Below, piece after piece: positions 8,101-13,609 of a DNA stretch of 13,609 bases (positions are counted from its first letter, which is position 1; every line of letters begins with the position of its first letter). Source of the stretch: JBBQQK01 sp038216025 (GTDB lineage: Bacteria; Patescibacteriota; UBA1384; XYA2-FULL-43-10; 1-14-0-10-43-13); contig JBBQQK010000023.1 of NCBI GenBank assembly GCA_038216025.1, positions 1-13,609 of the forward strand, read 5' to 3'. The translations under genes were made by a program, and so were the position numbers. Under the pieces are notes generated by a model. The model did no database searches, had not been told where the DNA came from, and was given only the letters and a program-made list of their open reading frames with translations.

Positions 8101-11100
8101 TTCTGGTGCAGATGCCTTCTATCAAGCAATCGGACAAGCCAAAATAGAACAAGAATTCGGCATGCCAAGTTATTATTTCCAAGGTCCGATCATGAAAACG
8201 GACCTGCAGATGCCTGATTTTGCAAATGACTTGACTTCCCTATTGCGTTACACGGAACAATCAGACGATAGCAATGATCAAATAAAGCTGCTCGACAATA
8301 ATCAGGATATTTTTAAGTTAAACCCCTTTGGCTCAAATACACCTTCCAGCAACAGCACAACTAATATATCCCTTAATTTGGGTTACACTAAGCCGCTAGA
8401 ACAATACACTTTACCGAATTACTTTGCACAACACACTAATCAGGTCTTCGCCTTATCTGATATGAAAAAGACCAACCCTGAAGCCTTCAAAGCGCTGGTA
8501 CGTCGTGCCGAAGATGAATATCGGCAAGAAATGCAAACGATAGTCAACCTAGCAGGAGGAAACGAGGCCTTTGAAAGCAATCTTGAAGACGTTGTAAGAA
8601 ATATTGATTATTACAACTTATCAGACGGAATACGCTCGCCAGAACATGACCTGCTCTTTAGAATGGGAATGCCTGTTGACTCTCTAGATGCTCTTAATAA
8701 TCCTTCTAATATTGCTGCTTGGAATCAAGCAGAGGCTACAGCAGAGTCAATCGATAGAAAACTTCTACTGAAGCCGGGTACAACAAAATCTTTATTCACA
8801 GGGGAGGCATTGTCGGCTGGCAATGGTAAAAACGCTTTAACGTCAAAAGAAAAAAAAGAGCTAGCGGGCAAATTAAAAATTTCTGTTACAGCCATTGAAA
8901 AGTTTCTCCAAGTTTTAAATGGAGAAATTAGCGTTGAAGAAATTAATAAACCTCTTATTGATATTTTCTTTACCGGTCAAAACCCTTACATAGAACAACC
9001 GGAATCAACAGACGGCACTGTTTGCCCCAATATATTTGAAATTAAAGATGGCCTAGATGTTGCAGAAAATTTGATGGTTCAGGGCAAATACCTATATGTC
9101 GATGCCGACGGCCCGAAGTCCTTCGAAAGCAGAGAGGCCGCACAGCAATACGCAGAAGAGCACGCTTCCAAACAAATTAGCTACCTGGCACAGATTGCAA
9201 AAGGACTCTCTAAAGCATTTAGCTCAACGGATGCCCAGATGCAGAACACCCTAACCAGTGTCGTTAGCGGTTCACAAAATGTTAAATTTACTTTCGCCAA
9301 TGAAGATGAGAAGAAACAATGGGAAACAGCCAATGGCATTTCTGCCGATCTAATCGAAAGATTTTTGAGCAAAAGTTCAATCACCAAAATCAAAGAACCA
9401 CTGCAAGCATACAAGAAGGCTGTTGGGCAGCAAGAGGCTAAACAAAAACTAACGTGGAAATTATTTGGAGCGCTTGGCATAAACATAAACCCGGACGTCT
9501 TCGGACCGGATGACCTATACTCCCTTCTTGTTGGTGACTATGAAGTCTTATACCGTATTGGAAGTAGTGTGATTGATAAAAAATTTGATATTCCTTTCGG
9601 CACTACATATTCAATTTTAAATTCAAAAACAGCGAACCTTCGAAAATGTGCCATAAGCCAAGCTGGCGGCCAAATGCTCGGGGCTCAATTAGGTCTCAAT
9701 AACATCAATTTAAAAGGCAATATTCTTCACAATCTTGGGCAATCCAAAATAGAAGAAACCCTTAATCTCCCAAGAAATTCGTTTAAGGGCGACGACTTGG
9801 ACCAAACCATTAACACTGTTTTGCCTATTAATTTCGCATTAGCTTTCAAAATACCGGTTAGTAAAGTAGATTTTAGCGGCGTGCTTGGGAATATATATAA
9901 AGGCAAAGAACTAGAAACCATTAAATCTTTTACAGCCAAGACACAACTCGAGAAAATACAAGAATATCTAAAAATAAATGCCTATATTTCTCAAGAAATG
10001 AACGAATTAGTCAAAGCTTTAAATAATGAGTTAACAGCAACAATCAAAAGTTACTTAAACCCAGATGCTCCCTATTGGGCCGTTGATTATGTCATTACGG
10101 AAAAAAAGGAATATGGCAATGAATTGCGCGCCATGATATCGAACGCTTCCCAGTTAGACTCGACTTTCTACCTTAAAGCAGGAACCACTAAAAATTTTCT
10201 GAGTCAGAAAGTAACTCATGTTTGCAAAGAAGTCAAAGGAGAAGTCAATGTCGGCGAAAAGCCCAACGTACACAAAGAATCATCTTTGGTCCTGTCTTGT
10301 ATTCCCAAAACAATGTCTCCTAACGATTATCGTGATATTGTTGGCGACAGAACAGCCATTTTATTCGCGGTAATCAAGGGATTAGATGCTCTGAACATAG
10401 AAGGCTACAAGGCAGAAGCGATGATAGACTTCTTAACAAATTACAAATTTTGGGTCGCTCAAGGTAGATACGGCGACATGTACAATGCTTTTGCCAATTT
10501 TTACCAATTAAACTTTGACGAAAAAGCAGGCTTTACTCCTGGCACAGTTGCTAGTATTTTAAACAACCCGTCACAAGCGTCGACCTTATTGATAGGACAA
10601 GGAATATATAAATTAGACACTAAGCTTGGGCTAAATCCTGCCGACAACAATTCTTTTTCGTCTGTTTATGCCGGGTATTTGACGGATAATCAAACTTGTA
10701 AGACAAGTTATCTGCTAACTCCACAACAAGAAGTAGATCTGCTCAATCAGGAAGAAGAAGCCTGGTTTAACATTGACTACGGAGATAATACCGAGGCAAG
10801 CTTTACTACTTTGGACACAATCAACACTACACGTCAGGCCAGTAATCTGAATTACCATGATTGCGTAAAAGAAGCAAGAAAAGAAGCCTCAGAGGGAGCA
10901 ATAGAAAAAGCACAAATTTTGATTGCCGATAAGTTATCAGACAAAATATTTGAGATAACCGATGGAACGTTGGCAATGCCTGCAGAAGATATTATTGAAC
11001 TAACTCTAAATGGGGATATGCGTTATTTCAACGTAGCTTTAATGTCATATGGAGTAAACCGATATCTGGAAAACGATACGGATTATGCCACGATTGACCC

Positions 11101-13015
11101 TGCTTTAAGAGTGTCTTATTCTGATCTAAAACTGGCTTTTATACCGGACTCCTCCGCTCTTGAATATGCCGCTGATGCCGCAACTTATAATATGCTTTCA
11201 GACGATCCTACGGAAATTGACTATGAAAAATCATTTGTTACCCATCGCTATGGTGATGTTTGCGCGGACAAAAACGATTTCACGTGTATAACCAGCGCAT
11301 CGTTCAGTCCGCAAGCAGGACTTCCCCGTGCATACGACAATTTGATAGCTGGAAACAACAAGACTTTTGACATTATTTATAACTACTCTGCCGACAAAGC
11401 AACCATGACCAGAGCTGCTTGGGAAAAGTTAAAAACCGATTTCATGGCCTGCGCTACTACAAATCAAGGCGGATCCGATTGCAAAAGAAAAGAGGATTTA
11501 TTAAAAGATGTGCAGGAGGCAAGAAACGAGGCAACCAGTAGCGCCAAAAAACTCTTTAGAGAAGACTTGCAGTTTAGATTAATGGATACCGCTTTATGGA
11601 AGTATGACCACAATGTATTTCCGGGCTTTGCATACGCTTTGATGAAGGGTGACGGCAAGACGAAGAACCAAGCCATCGGAACATATATAAGAAACGGGCT
11701 CATAAGCGGTCAGTTTTTCAACCAAGACATAAAAGCTCTTCAAAAAATAAGCAACATCGTAGAATGGGGAGCTATCTTACAATTCGGCATTAATTATTCT
11801 AGCGCTGATACTGCTGAAGCAAAACTTACAACTTTTGCAGACTTTGCCGCAGGAGATGGTCTAAATTTTCTAACGGGTTATATGGCTAATCGCTCTGAAG
11901 ACTGGTTTGGCTTTCACTTTGATGCCAATGTTGCCACGGGCCTTGTGGTCAGCACTTTCAGCGGTGAATGGGGTTTCGGCGGAGGAGTCAGCGCGCCTGG
12001 TGACAACAATACCACAACCATAGGAGGAAAAGAGCTTGTGACCTTTGGTGGAGCAGTAAAAGATGTGTTTATGACCAAAGCATTCGCCTGGGCCGATAAA
12101 CAACTCGGACTAGATCCCGGAACCGCTCTTTTGTACTTCAATTATGGCAAGCGGATATATGAAGCTGCTACCACTTATCGCCAAATCAATAACATTGCAG
12201 CCGGCGGCAGTATTAGCCAAAATACAAGTGGAGCGAAAGCAATATACAGTTATCAAAACAGAAATGTTACTCCTACCCCGGGAACAGATGAGGTTGCCGG
12301 TCCGCAAAATATTGACGCTTCCCCTGAGAATGTAACAGGAGCAAAAGCAGTCACCAAAGAAGTGATCGTCAATATCGGCATAGCTATAGCCTCTCAAAAA
12401 ATTACCGATTATATTAACAAGGCTTTCGGCAAGCAGATTGCAGCTTTTGAAACTGCATTAGGATTAGTGCCGGGGAGTACGAGTATACTTATAGGAGCCG
12501 GCGTTTCTTATGGATTAATGGCAGCAGCACACAGTTTTGGCTGGCTTGTGTCTGCTCCCAATCCGGCAACCCTACTTATCGCTCTCGGCATGTTTGTCTT
12601 GGTAAATCTATTTGGAGTATATAAAGTAGAATTAAAATGTTCCGCGGACGGCTATTATCCGGAGATGGAGTCTCCGCCTTCTGAGAATGTTACCGATGTA
12701 ACGGGTCTCGGCGTTTGGGACGGAATAAATCCAGCAACTATGCAGCAAAAAATGATCGAAGCGGCAAAATACAAATCAAAAAGGTTAGTTGGAGATATTA
12801 TTTACATGCAGAACAATCCTGTCTACAAAAATGTAATACCTAGTCAGATAATGACTGGCAGACAAGAAGATGTAGATTTTTGGAACTCAGCGGTTTCCAA
12901 TCAGATCTGTGACAAAATCGGCCTTACAGCAATCGGTGGAGTTTGCGGCGGTGATACAAGAGCCGGCATTTGGCAAAACCCTCAGACCGTTGCCTGGACA
13001 CATATAGGATTCTAA
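5039..13015 (+). CDS. Giant secreted, repeat-containing surface protein with an M15-like motif and C-terminal membrane hairpin
   Basis: This 2658-residue protein is not one I can name. A lipophilic signal peptide (about 1-25, ending SHA before EEALP) starts it. Residues 340-351 read SAHADGKAIDIS, an M15 peptidase-type zinc motif (H342, D349) nearly matching the upstream neighbour. A 20-residue motif, roughly xhGxxxIxxxLGLPxxSFxG, occurs at least eleven times between 443 and 1614, with looser copies later. Residues about 835-930 are predicted helical and possibly coiled coil. A Ser/Thr/Asn-rich linker lies near 1096-1112, and a Gly-rich stretch near 2290-2340. Two hydrophobic segments (about 2478-2504 and 2509-2530) could form a membrane hairpin, leaving a C-terminal tail with C2534, C2624 and C2636 outside. 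About nineteen cysteines, several closely paired (730/777, 1729/1754, 2075/2083, 2138/2148), suit an extracellular location. Adhesion or cell contact linked to the secretion system is an inference. It lacks the many transmembrane helices of VirB6. Confidence 0.9.
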   Translation: MIKLKKILIIVLIILFVFDVPLSHAEEALPTPDDASQNIDAIEEEGTYSLTAEAYEEPSDDAEKIDPFSLYVGAIGGITEDNNNDTINPNSIFDGGKFGQARIILNSDDLSAVRSLKCLGESDLMIDFDNDFLNFLHFIPSDLPTELLPKPETEEDLLKMKFESPQTFAQYKTVARAQWGEVNGANFASSLSLMKCMDNTIEDLASLDPQYVNDIVSDMKSSLVVDIRTLKTINYLVTPKNQGGAGHYRIRVNRIRAGYTAKSEKMRQTRESDAIYSQMQGVTFGTNSANLSGQTAAEIGMSREIEPANSNGSLATVEDENGDEYDAYMSSQKESEKNISAHADGKAIDISEIDDIRCTLIKKRRIGKTSKSKSTQRPIKLAWQTKEGFTASGGQTEMQQDLMQVFRTAAQDSLTELLGQFDTDVSTYDGDLSKASFEDLTQIMGKSLLAEILNSPGSNLSGYDVSSTMEKLGSMYIADYLGMPRELFTGKNINTLEHFETAIGEAAVSQKLGLPIGTFSANNLEAMLIGVGQRKIEYEMGLDSGDLLGIFNTSPLPVNENITINDKGTITYVSPVLATAVGKAVIEKNLSLKKGSFAGKNFGDLKKNLGKYKADLIFADPTYADNMLHLPKGTTKKLKSGGTSPTEYARLIGQVRMDDTAYGLRYFAATDAAYNLPRNIWDGALVGNTESLKTIGTKSLSHAFSEEDEQRQALELWIASNTTKRNISDCIIPEKIEQAITVTNADNTTSAKVVRISQERALSIGLEEGDLFSILGCSVTNGEAIFQRLGSKILFYAFSNYALNPGSKLTIDISNTDPQLHTSNSTINFYVQRIERIQTLTKRVKNNWKEIQGNAKYDYINSSLSNVISILDSPSAFTDKEEIQRTVRKIKIETEYLNTQFKEQAEVNTALVIKINDTMIDMSELIRLCTEILSGKEIATSDSLTFNTIPEGIFNTSSGSSNSNTQISSKTNKTALMLLLSRKIKPKDFLLQLGTSRTESSLDLPTNSLSYFVQNFESKGVSGADAFYQAIGQAKIEQEFGMPSYYFQGPIMKTDLQMPDFANDLTSLLRYTEQSDDSNDQIKLLDNNQDIFKLNPFGSNTPSSNSTTNISLNLGYTKPLEQYTLPNYFAQHTNQVFALSDMKKTNPEAFKALVRRAEDEYRQEMQTIVNLAGGNEAFESNLEDVVRNIDYYNLSDGIRSPEHDLLFRMGMPVDSLDALNNPSNIAAWNQAEATAESIDRKLLLKPGTTKSLFTGEALSAGNGKNALTSKEKKELAGKLKISVTAIEKFLQVLNGEISVEEINKPLIDIFFTGQNPYIEQPESTDGTVCPNIFEIKDGLDVAENLMVQGKYLYVDADGPKSFESREAAQQYAEEHASKQISYLAQIAKGLSKAFSSTDAQMQNTLTSVVSGSQNVKFTFANEDEKKQWETANGISADLIERFLSKSSITKIKEPLQAYKKAVGQQEAKQKLTWKLFGALGININPDVFGPDDLYSLLVGDYEVLYRIGSSVIDKKFDIPFGTTYSILNSKTANLRKCAISQAGGQMLGAQLGLNNINLKGNILHNLGQSKIEETLNLPRNSFKGDDLDQTINTVLPINFALAFKIPVSKVDFSGVLGNIYKGKELETIKSFTAKTQLEKIQEYLKINAYISQEMNELVKALNNELTATIKSYLNPDAPYWAVDYVITEKKEYGNELRAMISNASQLDSTFYLKAGTTKNFLSQKVTHVCKEVKGEVNVGEKPNVHKESSLVLSCIPKTMSPNDYRDIVGDRTAILFAVIKGLDALNIEGYKAEAMIDFLTNYKFWVAQGRYGDMYNAFANFYQLNFDEKAGFTPGTVASILNNPSQASTLLIGQGIYKLDTKLGLNPADNNSFSSVYAGYLTDNQTCKTSYLLTPQQEVDLLNQEEEAWFNIDYGDNTEASFTTLDTINTTRQASNLNYHDCVKEARKEASEGAIEKAQILIADKLSDKIFEITDGTLAMPAEDIIELTLNGDMRYFNVALMSYGVNRYLENDTDYATIDPALRVSYSDLKLAFIPDSSALEYAADAATYNMLSDDPTEIDYEKSFVTHRYGDVCADKNDFTCITSASFSPQAGLPRAYDNLIAGNNKTFDIIYNYSADKATMTRAAWEKLKTDFMACATTNQGGSDCKRKEDLLKDVQEARNEATSSAKKLFREDLQFRLMDTALWKYDHNVFPGFAYALMKGDGKTKNQAIGTYIRNGLISGQFFNQDIKALQKISNIVEWGAILQFGINYSSADTAEAKLTTFADFAAGDGLNFLTGYMANRSEDWFGFHFDANVATGLVVSTFSGEWGFGGGVSAPGDNNTTTIGGKELVTFGGAVKDVFMTKAFAWADKQLGLDPGTALLYFNYGKRIYEAATTYRQINNIAAGGSISQNTSGAKAIYSYQNRNVTPTPGTDEVAGPQNIDASPENVTGAKAVTKEVIVNIGIAIASQKITDYINKAFGKQIAAFETALGLVPGSTSILIGAGVSYGLMAAAHSFGWLVSAPNPATLLIALGMFVLVNLFGVYKVELKCSADGYYPEMESPPSENVTDVTGLGVWDGINPATMQQKMIEAAKYKSKRLVGDIIYMQNNPVYKNVIPSQIMTGRQEDVDFWNSAVSNQICDKIGLTAIGGVCGGDTRAGIWQNPQTVAWTHIGF
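6056..6091 (+). other. M15-like zinc site in the giant protein (SAHADGKAIDIS)
   Basis: Residues 340-351 fit SxHxxGxAxD with the usual seven-residue H-to-D spacing (H342, D349), and are flanked by C358. An upstream RIRAGY at about 254-259 may correspond to the SGYR-like stretch of the family. No histidine follows until H498, so the usual nearby HxH with the third ligand is missing. The domain may be inactive, or the ligand may come from far away. Confidence 0.6.
6365..6844 (+). repeat. Repeat cluster A of the giant protein (five units)
   Basis: Twenty-residue units begin at residues 443, 471, 502, 530 and 580. Examples are KLGSMYIADYLGMPRELFTG (471), AIGEAAVSQKLGLPIGTFS (502) and AVGKAVIEKNLSLKKGSFAG (580). 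Position 3 is Gly, position 7 is usually hydrophobic, positions 11-14 approximate LGLP, position 18 is Phe or Leu and position 20 is mostly Gly. Spacing is 28-50 residues. Similarity is clear in protein but not in DNA, so the copies are old. Confidence 0.75.
8006..8188 (+). repeat. Repeat cluster B of the giant protein (two units)
   Basis: Residues 992-1011 (QLGTSRTESSLDLPTNSLSY) and 1030-1049 (AIGQAKIEQEFGMPSYYFQG) match the same 20-residue pattern. The second is among the best copies, with G at 3, I at 7 and GMP at 12-14. Confidence 0.7.
9551..9880 (+). repeat. Repeat cluster C of the giant protein (four units)
   Basis: Units start at residues 1506, 1541, 1565 and 1595. They include QAGGQMLGAQLGLNNINLKG (1541), NLGQSKIEETLNLPRNSFKG (1565) and LPINFALAFKIPVSKVDFSG (1595), the last lacking the early Gly. 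The 1506 unit carries the IPFGTT variant. Spacing is 24-35 residues, so the region is almost continuous repeat. A more divergent possible unit with an insertion lies just before it at about 1461-1490. Confidence 0.7.
10586..10657 (+). repeat. Isolated repeat unit of the giant protein
   Basis: Residues about 1850-1873 contain LIGQGIYKLDTKLGLNPAD followed by NNSF, the same motif with one extra residue before LGL. It stands alone after a repeat-poor stretch. Confidence 0.5.
12419..12490 (+). repeat. Possible last repeat unit beside the membrane hairpin
   Basis: Residues about 2461-2484 contain AFGKQIAAFETALGLVPGST, like the repeat but with two extra residues before LGL. A nearby QLGLDPGTALLYF (about 2355-2367) keeps only the second half of the motif. 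Confidence 0.35.
12470..12626 (+). other. C-terminal hydrophobic hairpin of the giant protein
   Basis: Residues about 2478-2504 (moderately hydrophobic, Gly/Ala-rich) and about 2509-2530 (LLIALGMFVLVNLFGVY) are separated by a short SAPNPA turn. With a cleaved signal peptide this would place both the giant ectodomain and the last 128 residues outside the membrane. The first segment is borderline. Confidence 0.6.
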
Positions 13016-13080
13016 TAAAACAACTTTTGTGCTTATATGGAAATTACACCCCAGATTGTTTAATACTTCCTTAATAATTC
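13016..13080. other. AT-rich spacer between the giant gene and the IS hairpin
   Basis: No gene or convincing intrinsic terminator is seen. The left outer end and cleavage site of the insertion sequence must lie within this stretch, probably in its last 10-40 bases, but I cannot place it from the sequence alone. Confidence 0.5.
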
Positions 13081-13100
13081 CCCGGGCGTCAGCCCGAGGG
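13081..13100. repeat. Left-end subterminal hairpin of the IS
   Basis: CCCGGGCGTCAGCCCGAGGG folds with a GGGC/GCCC stem, a GTCA loop and outer C-G pairs interrupted by one unpaired A. A bulged stem-loop of this kind is what IS200/IS605 TnpA binds. It has no T-run after it, so it is not a good intrinsic terminator. Confidence 0.85.
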
Positions 13101-13145
13101 ATGGATTGATTCCAGCATCCCTTTGGCACATAATACAAAGTAGCC

Positions 13146-13577
13146 ATGGAATGCAAAACAACAAGTCATTGTACATATGTATGCGATTACCACCTAGTGT
13201 TGGTGTCCAAATACCGCAAGAATATCTTTAACGAGGGAATTTTTGCCTACTTTGACATCAAGCTATTGGAAATCAAGGAGCATTACCCACAAATTGAAAT
13301 CAAAGAAGCCAATCATGACAAAAACCATATACATTTCCTAATCTCAATTCCGCCAACAATGAGTGTGGGTAATGTGGTGCGAATCATTAAGTCCAACACA
13401 TCTAGAAAACTGAAGCAAAAATTCCCGTTTCTGAAAGACGCATACTGGGGCACGGATGGAATCTGGTCAGATGGCTACTTTGTATCTACTGTTGGCATCA
13501 ATGAACAAGTCATTAAACAATACATTGATCAGCAAGGAAAGCAGGATGCTGGACAAGCGAAGCTTGCACTGGGCTGA
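13146..13577 (+). CDS. tnpA: IS200-type Y1 transposase TnpA
   Basis: This 143-residue protein has the complete set of IS200/IS605 TnpA marks. These are an N-terminal YHLVLVSKYRKNIF, the HUH metal-binding pair H61-x-H63 in NHIHFLISIPP, a GNVVRIIKSNTSR helix, WSDGYFVSTVG at 107-117, and the catalytic tyrosine Y126 in VIKQYIDQQGKQ. Length matches the family (about 130-155). It acts as a dimer that nicks single-stranded DNA at the element ends, recognising the flanking hairpins. The ATG at 13146 begins at the conserved N-terminus, and only a weak ribosome binding site precedes it, as is usual for these genes. It ends in TGA, 3 bases before the right hairpin. The absence of an N-terminal GGxxF-type motif argues against a REP-associated RAYT. 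The gene looks intact. Confidence 0.94.
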   Translation: MECKTTSHCTYVCDYHLVLVSKYRKNIFNEGIFAYFDIKLLEIKEHYPQIEIKEANHDKNHIHFLISIPPTMSVGNVVRIIKSNTSRKLKQKFPFLKDAYWGTDGIWSDGYFVSTVGINEQVIKQYIDQQGKQDAGQAKLALG

Positions 13578-13580
13578 TAC

Positions 13581-13600
13581 CCCGGGCGTAAGCCCGTGGG
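13581..13600. repeat. Right-end subterminal hairpin of the IS
   Basis: CCCGGGCGTAAGCCCGTGGG differs from the left hairpin at 2 of 20 positions (one in the loop, one at the bulged base), so both ends keep the same bulged stem. It lies exactly 500 bases from the left copy. The window ends 9 bases later, so the right cleavage site may be at or beyond the edge. Confidence 0.85.
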
Positions 13601-13609
13601 TGATTCATT

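Larger units (their letters stand above)
13081..13600 (+). mobile_element. Compact IS200-type insertion sequence (IS200/IS605 family)
   Basis: A single Y1 transposase gene (13146-13577) lies between two nearly identical imperfect palindromes at 13081 and 13581. There are no terminal inverted repeats of the DDE-transposase kind and no tnpB accessory gene, as expected for the IS200 group. These elements move as single-stranded DNA circles and insert next to a 4-5-base target without duplication. The limits given are hairpin to hairpin; the true ends lie somewhat outside. At about 0.55 kb it is smaller than the roughly 0.7 kb typical for IS200. Confidence 0.88.

Noticed and set aside
5039..13015. 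Giant protein as an extended VirB6 channel subunit
   Set aside because: It has a signal peptide and only one C-terminal pair of hydrophobic segments, not the five or more helices of VirB6/TrbL.
13081..13100. Hairpin after the giant gene as a Rho-independent terminator
   Set aside because: No T-run follows it, and an almost identical hairpin flanks the other side of the transposase, so it belongs to the IS.
5039..13577. Recoding of TGA as an amino acid (as in SR1/Gracilibacteria)
   Set aside because: None of the long frames, including one of 2658 codons, contains an internal TGA, and the transposase ends at TGA at a length normal for its family.
13146..13577. Transposase as a REP-associated RAYT
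   Set aside because: It is short, lacks the N-terminal GGxxF-type motif, and the flanking hairpins sit as left and right ends of one element rather than as a dispersed REP array.
1..13609. CRISPR arrays, tRNA or rRNA genes
   Set aside because: No regularly spaced identical direct repeats, no tRNA cloverleaf-like sequence in the gaps, and nearly all bases are used by protein genes.

Overview
The window looks like part of a Candidate Phyla Radiation (Patescibacteria) chromosome or plasmid. This is inferred from the gene content: a VirB4-type secretion ATPase followed on the same strand by membrane-anchored cell-wall enzymes and one very large secreted protein, with moderately low GC and mostly weak Shine-Dalgarno signals. 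TGA does not appear to be recoded: the 2658-codon reading frame has no internal TGA, and the only TGA terminator is in the transposase. The taxonomic call is from style and memory, not from a marker gene.

Layout: 1-1155 is the C-terminal ATPase part of a VirB4 protein cut by the left edge. 1201-2367 encodes a membrane-anchored two-domain peptidoglycan hydrolase (lysozyme-like plus CHAP). 2377-3615 encodes a membrane-anchored PEGA domain followed by a beta-propeller-like region. 3678-5039 encodes a protein with a long charged N-terminus, one transmembrane helix and a C-terminal domain carrying M15/VanY-type zinc-peptidase motifs. It overlaps by one base (TAATG) the gene at 5039-13015, a 2658-residue protein with a signal peptide, its own M15-like motif, at least eleven copies of a 20-residue motif, and a C-terminal hydrophobic hairpin. 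From about 13081 to 13600 lies a compact IS200-type element: a single Y1 transposase gene between two nearly identical imperfect hairpins.

The first five genes run in one direction with gaps of 45, 9, 62 and -1 bases and probably form one operon or most of one. VirB4 would be the cytoplasmic motor. The other four proteins are all predicted to place their main domains outside the membrane, two of them with cell-wall hydrolase signatures. The simplest reading is a type IV secretion-like or conjugation-like apparatus that opens the cell wall and presents a giant surface protein, perhaps for cell contact or DNA/protein transfer. No VirD4, VirB6, relaxase or pilin gene is visible here, so the system is incomplete in this view.

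The most interesting parts are the giant protein's repeat family, which I do not recognise, and its M15-like HxxGxAxD site, which has no nearby third zinc ligand although the protein ends in WTHIGF, resembling the end of the neighbouring peptidase (HIHIGF).
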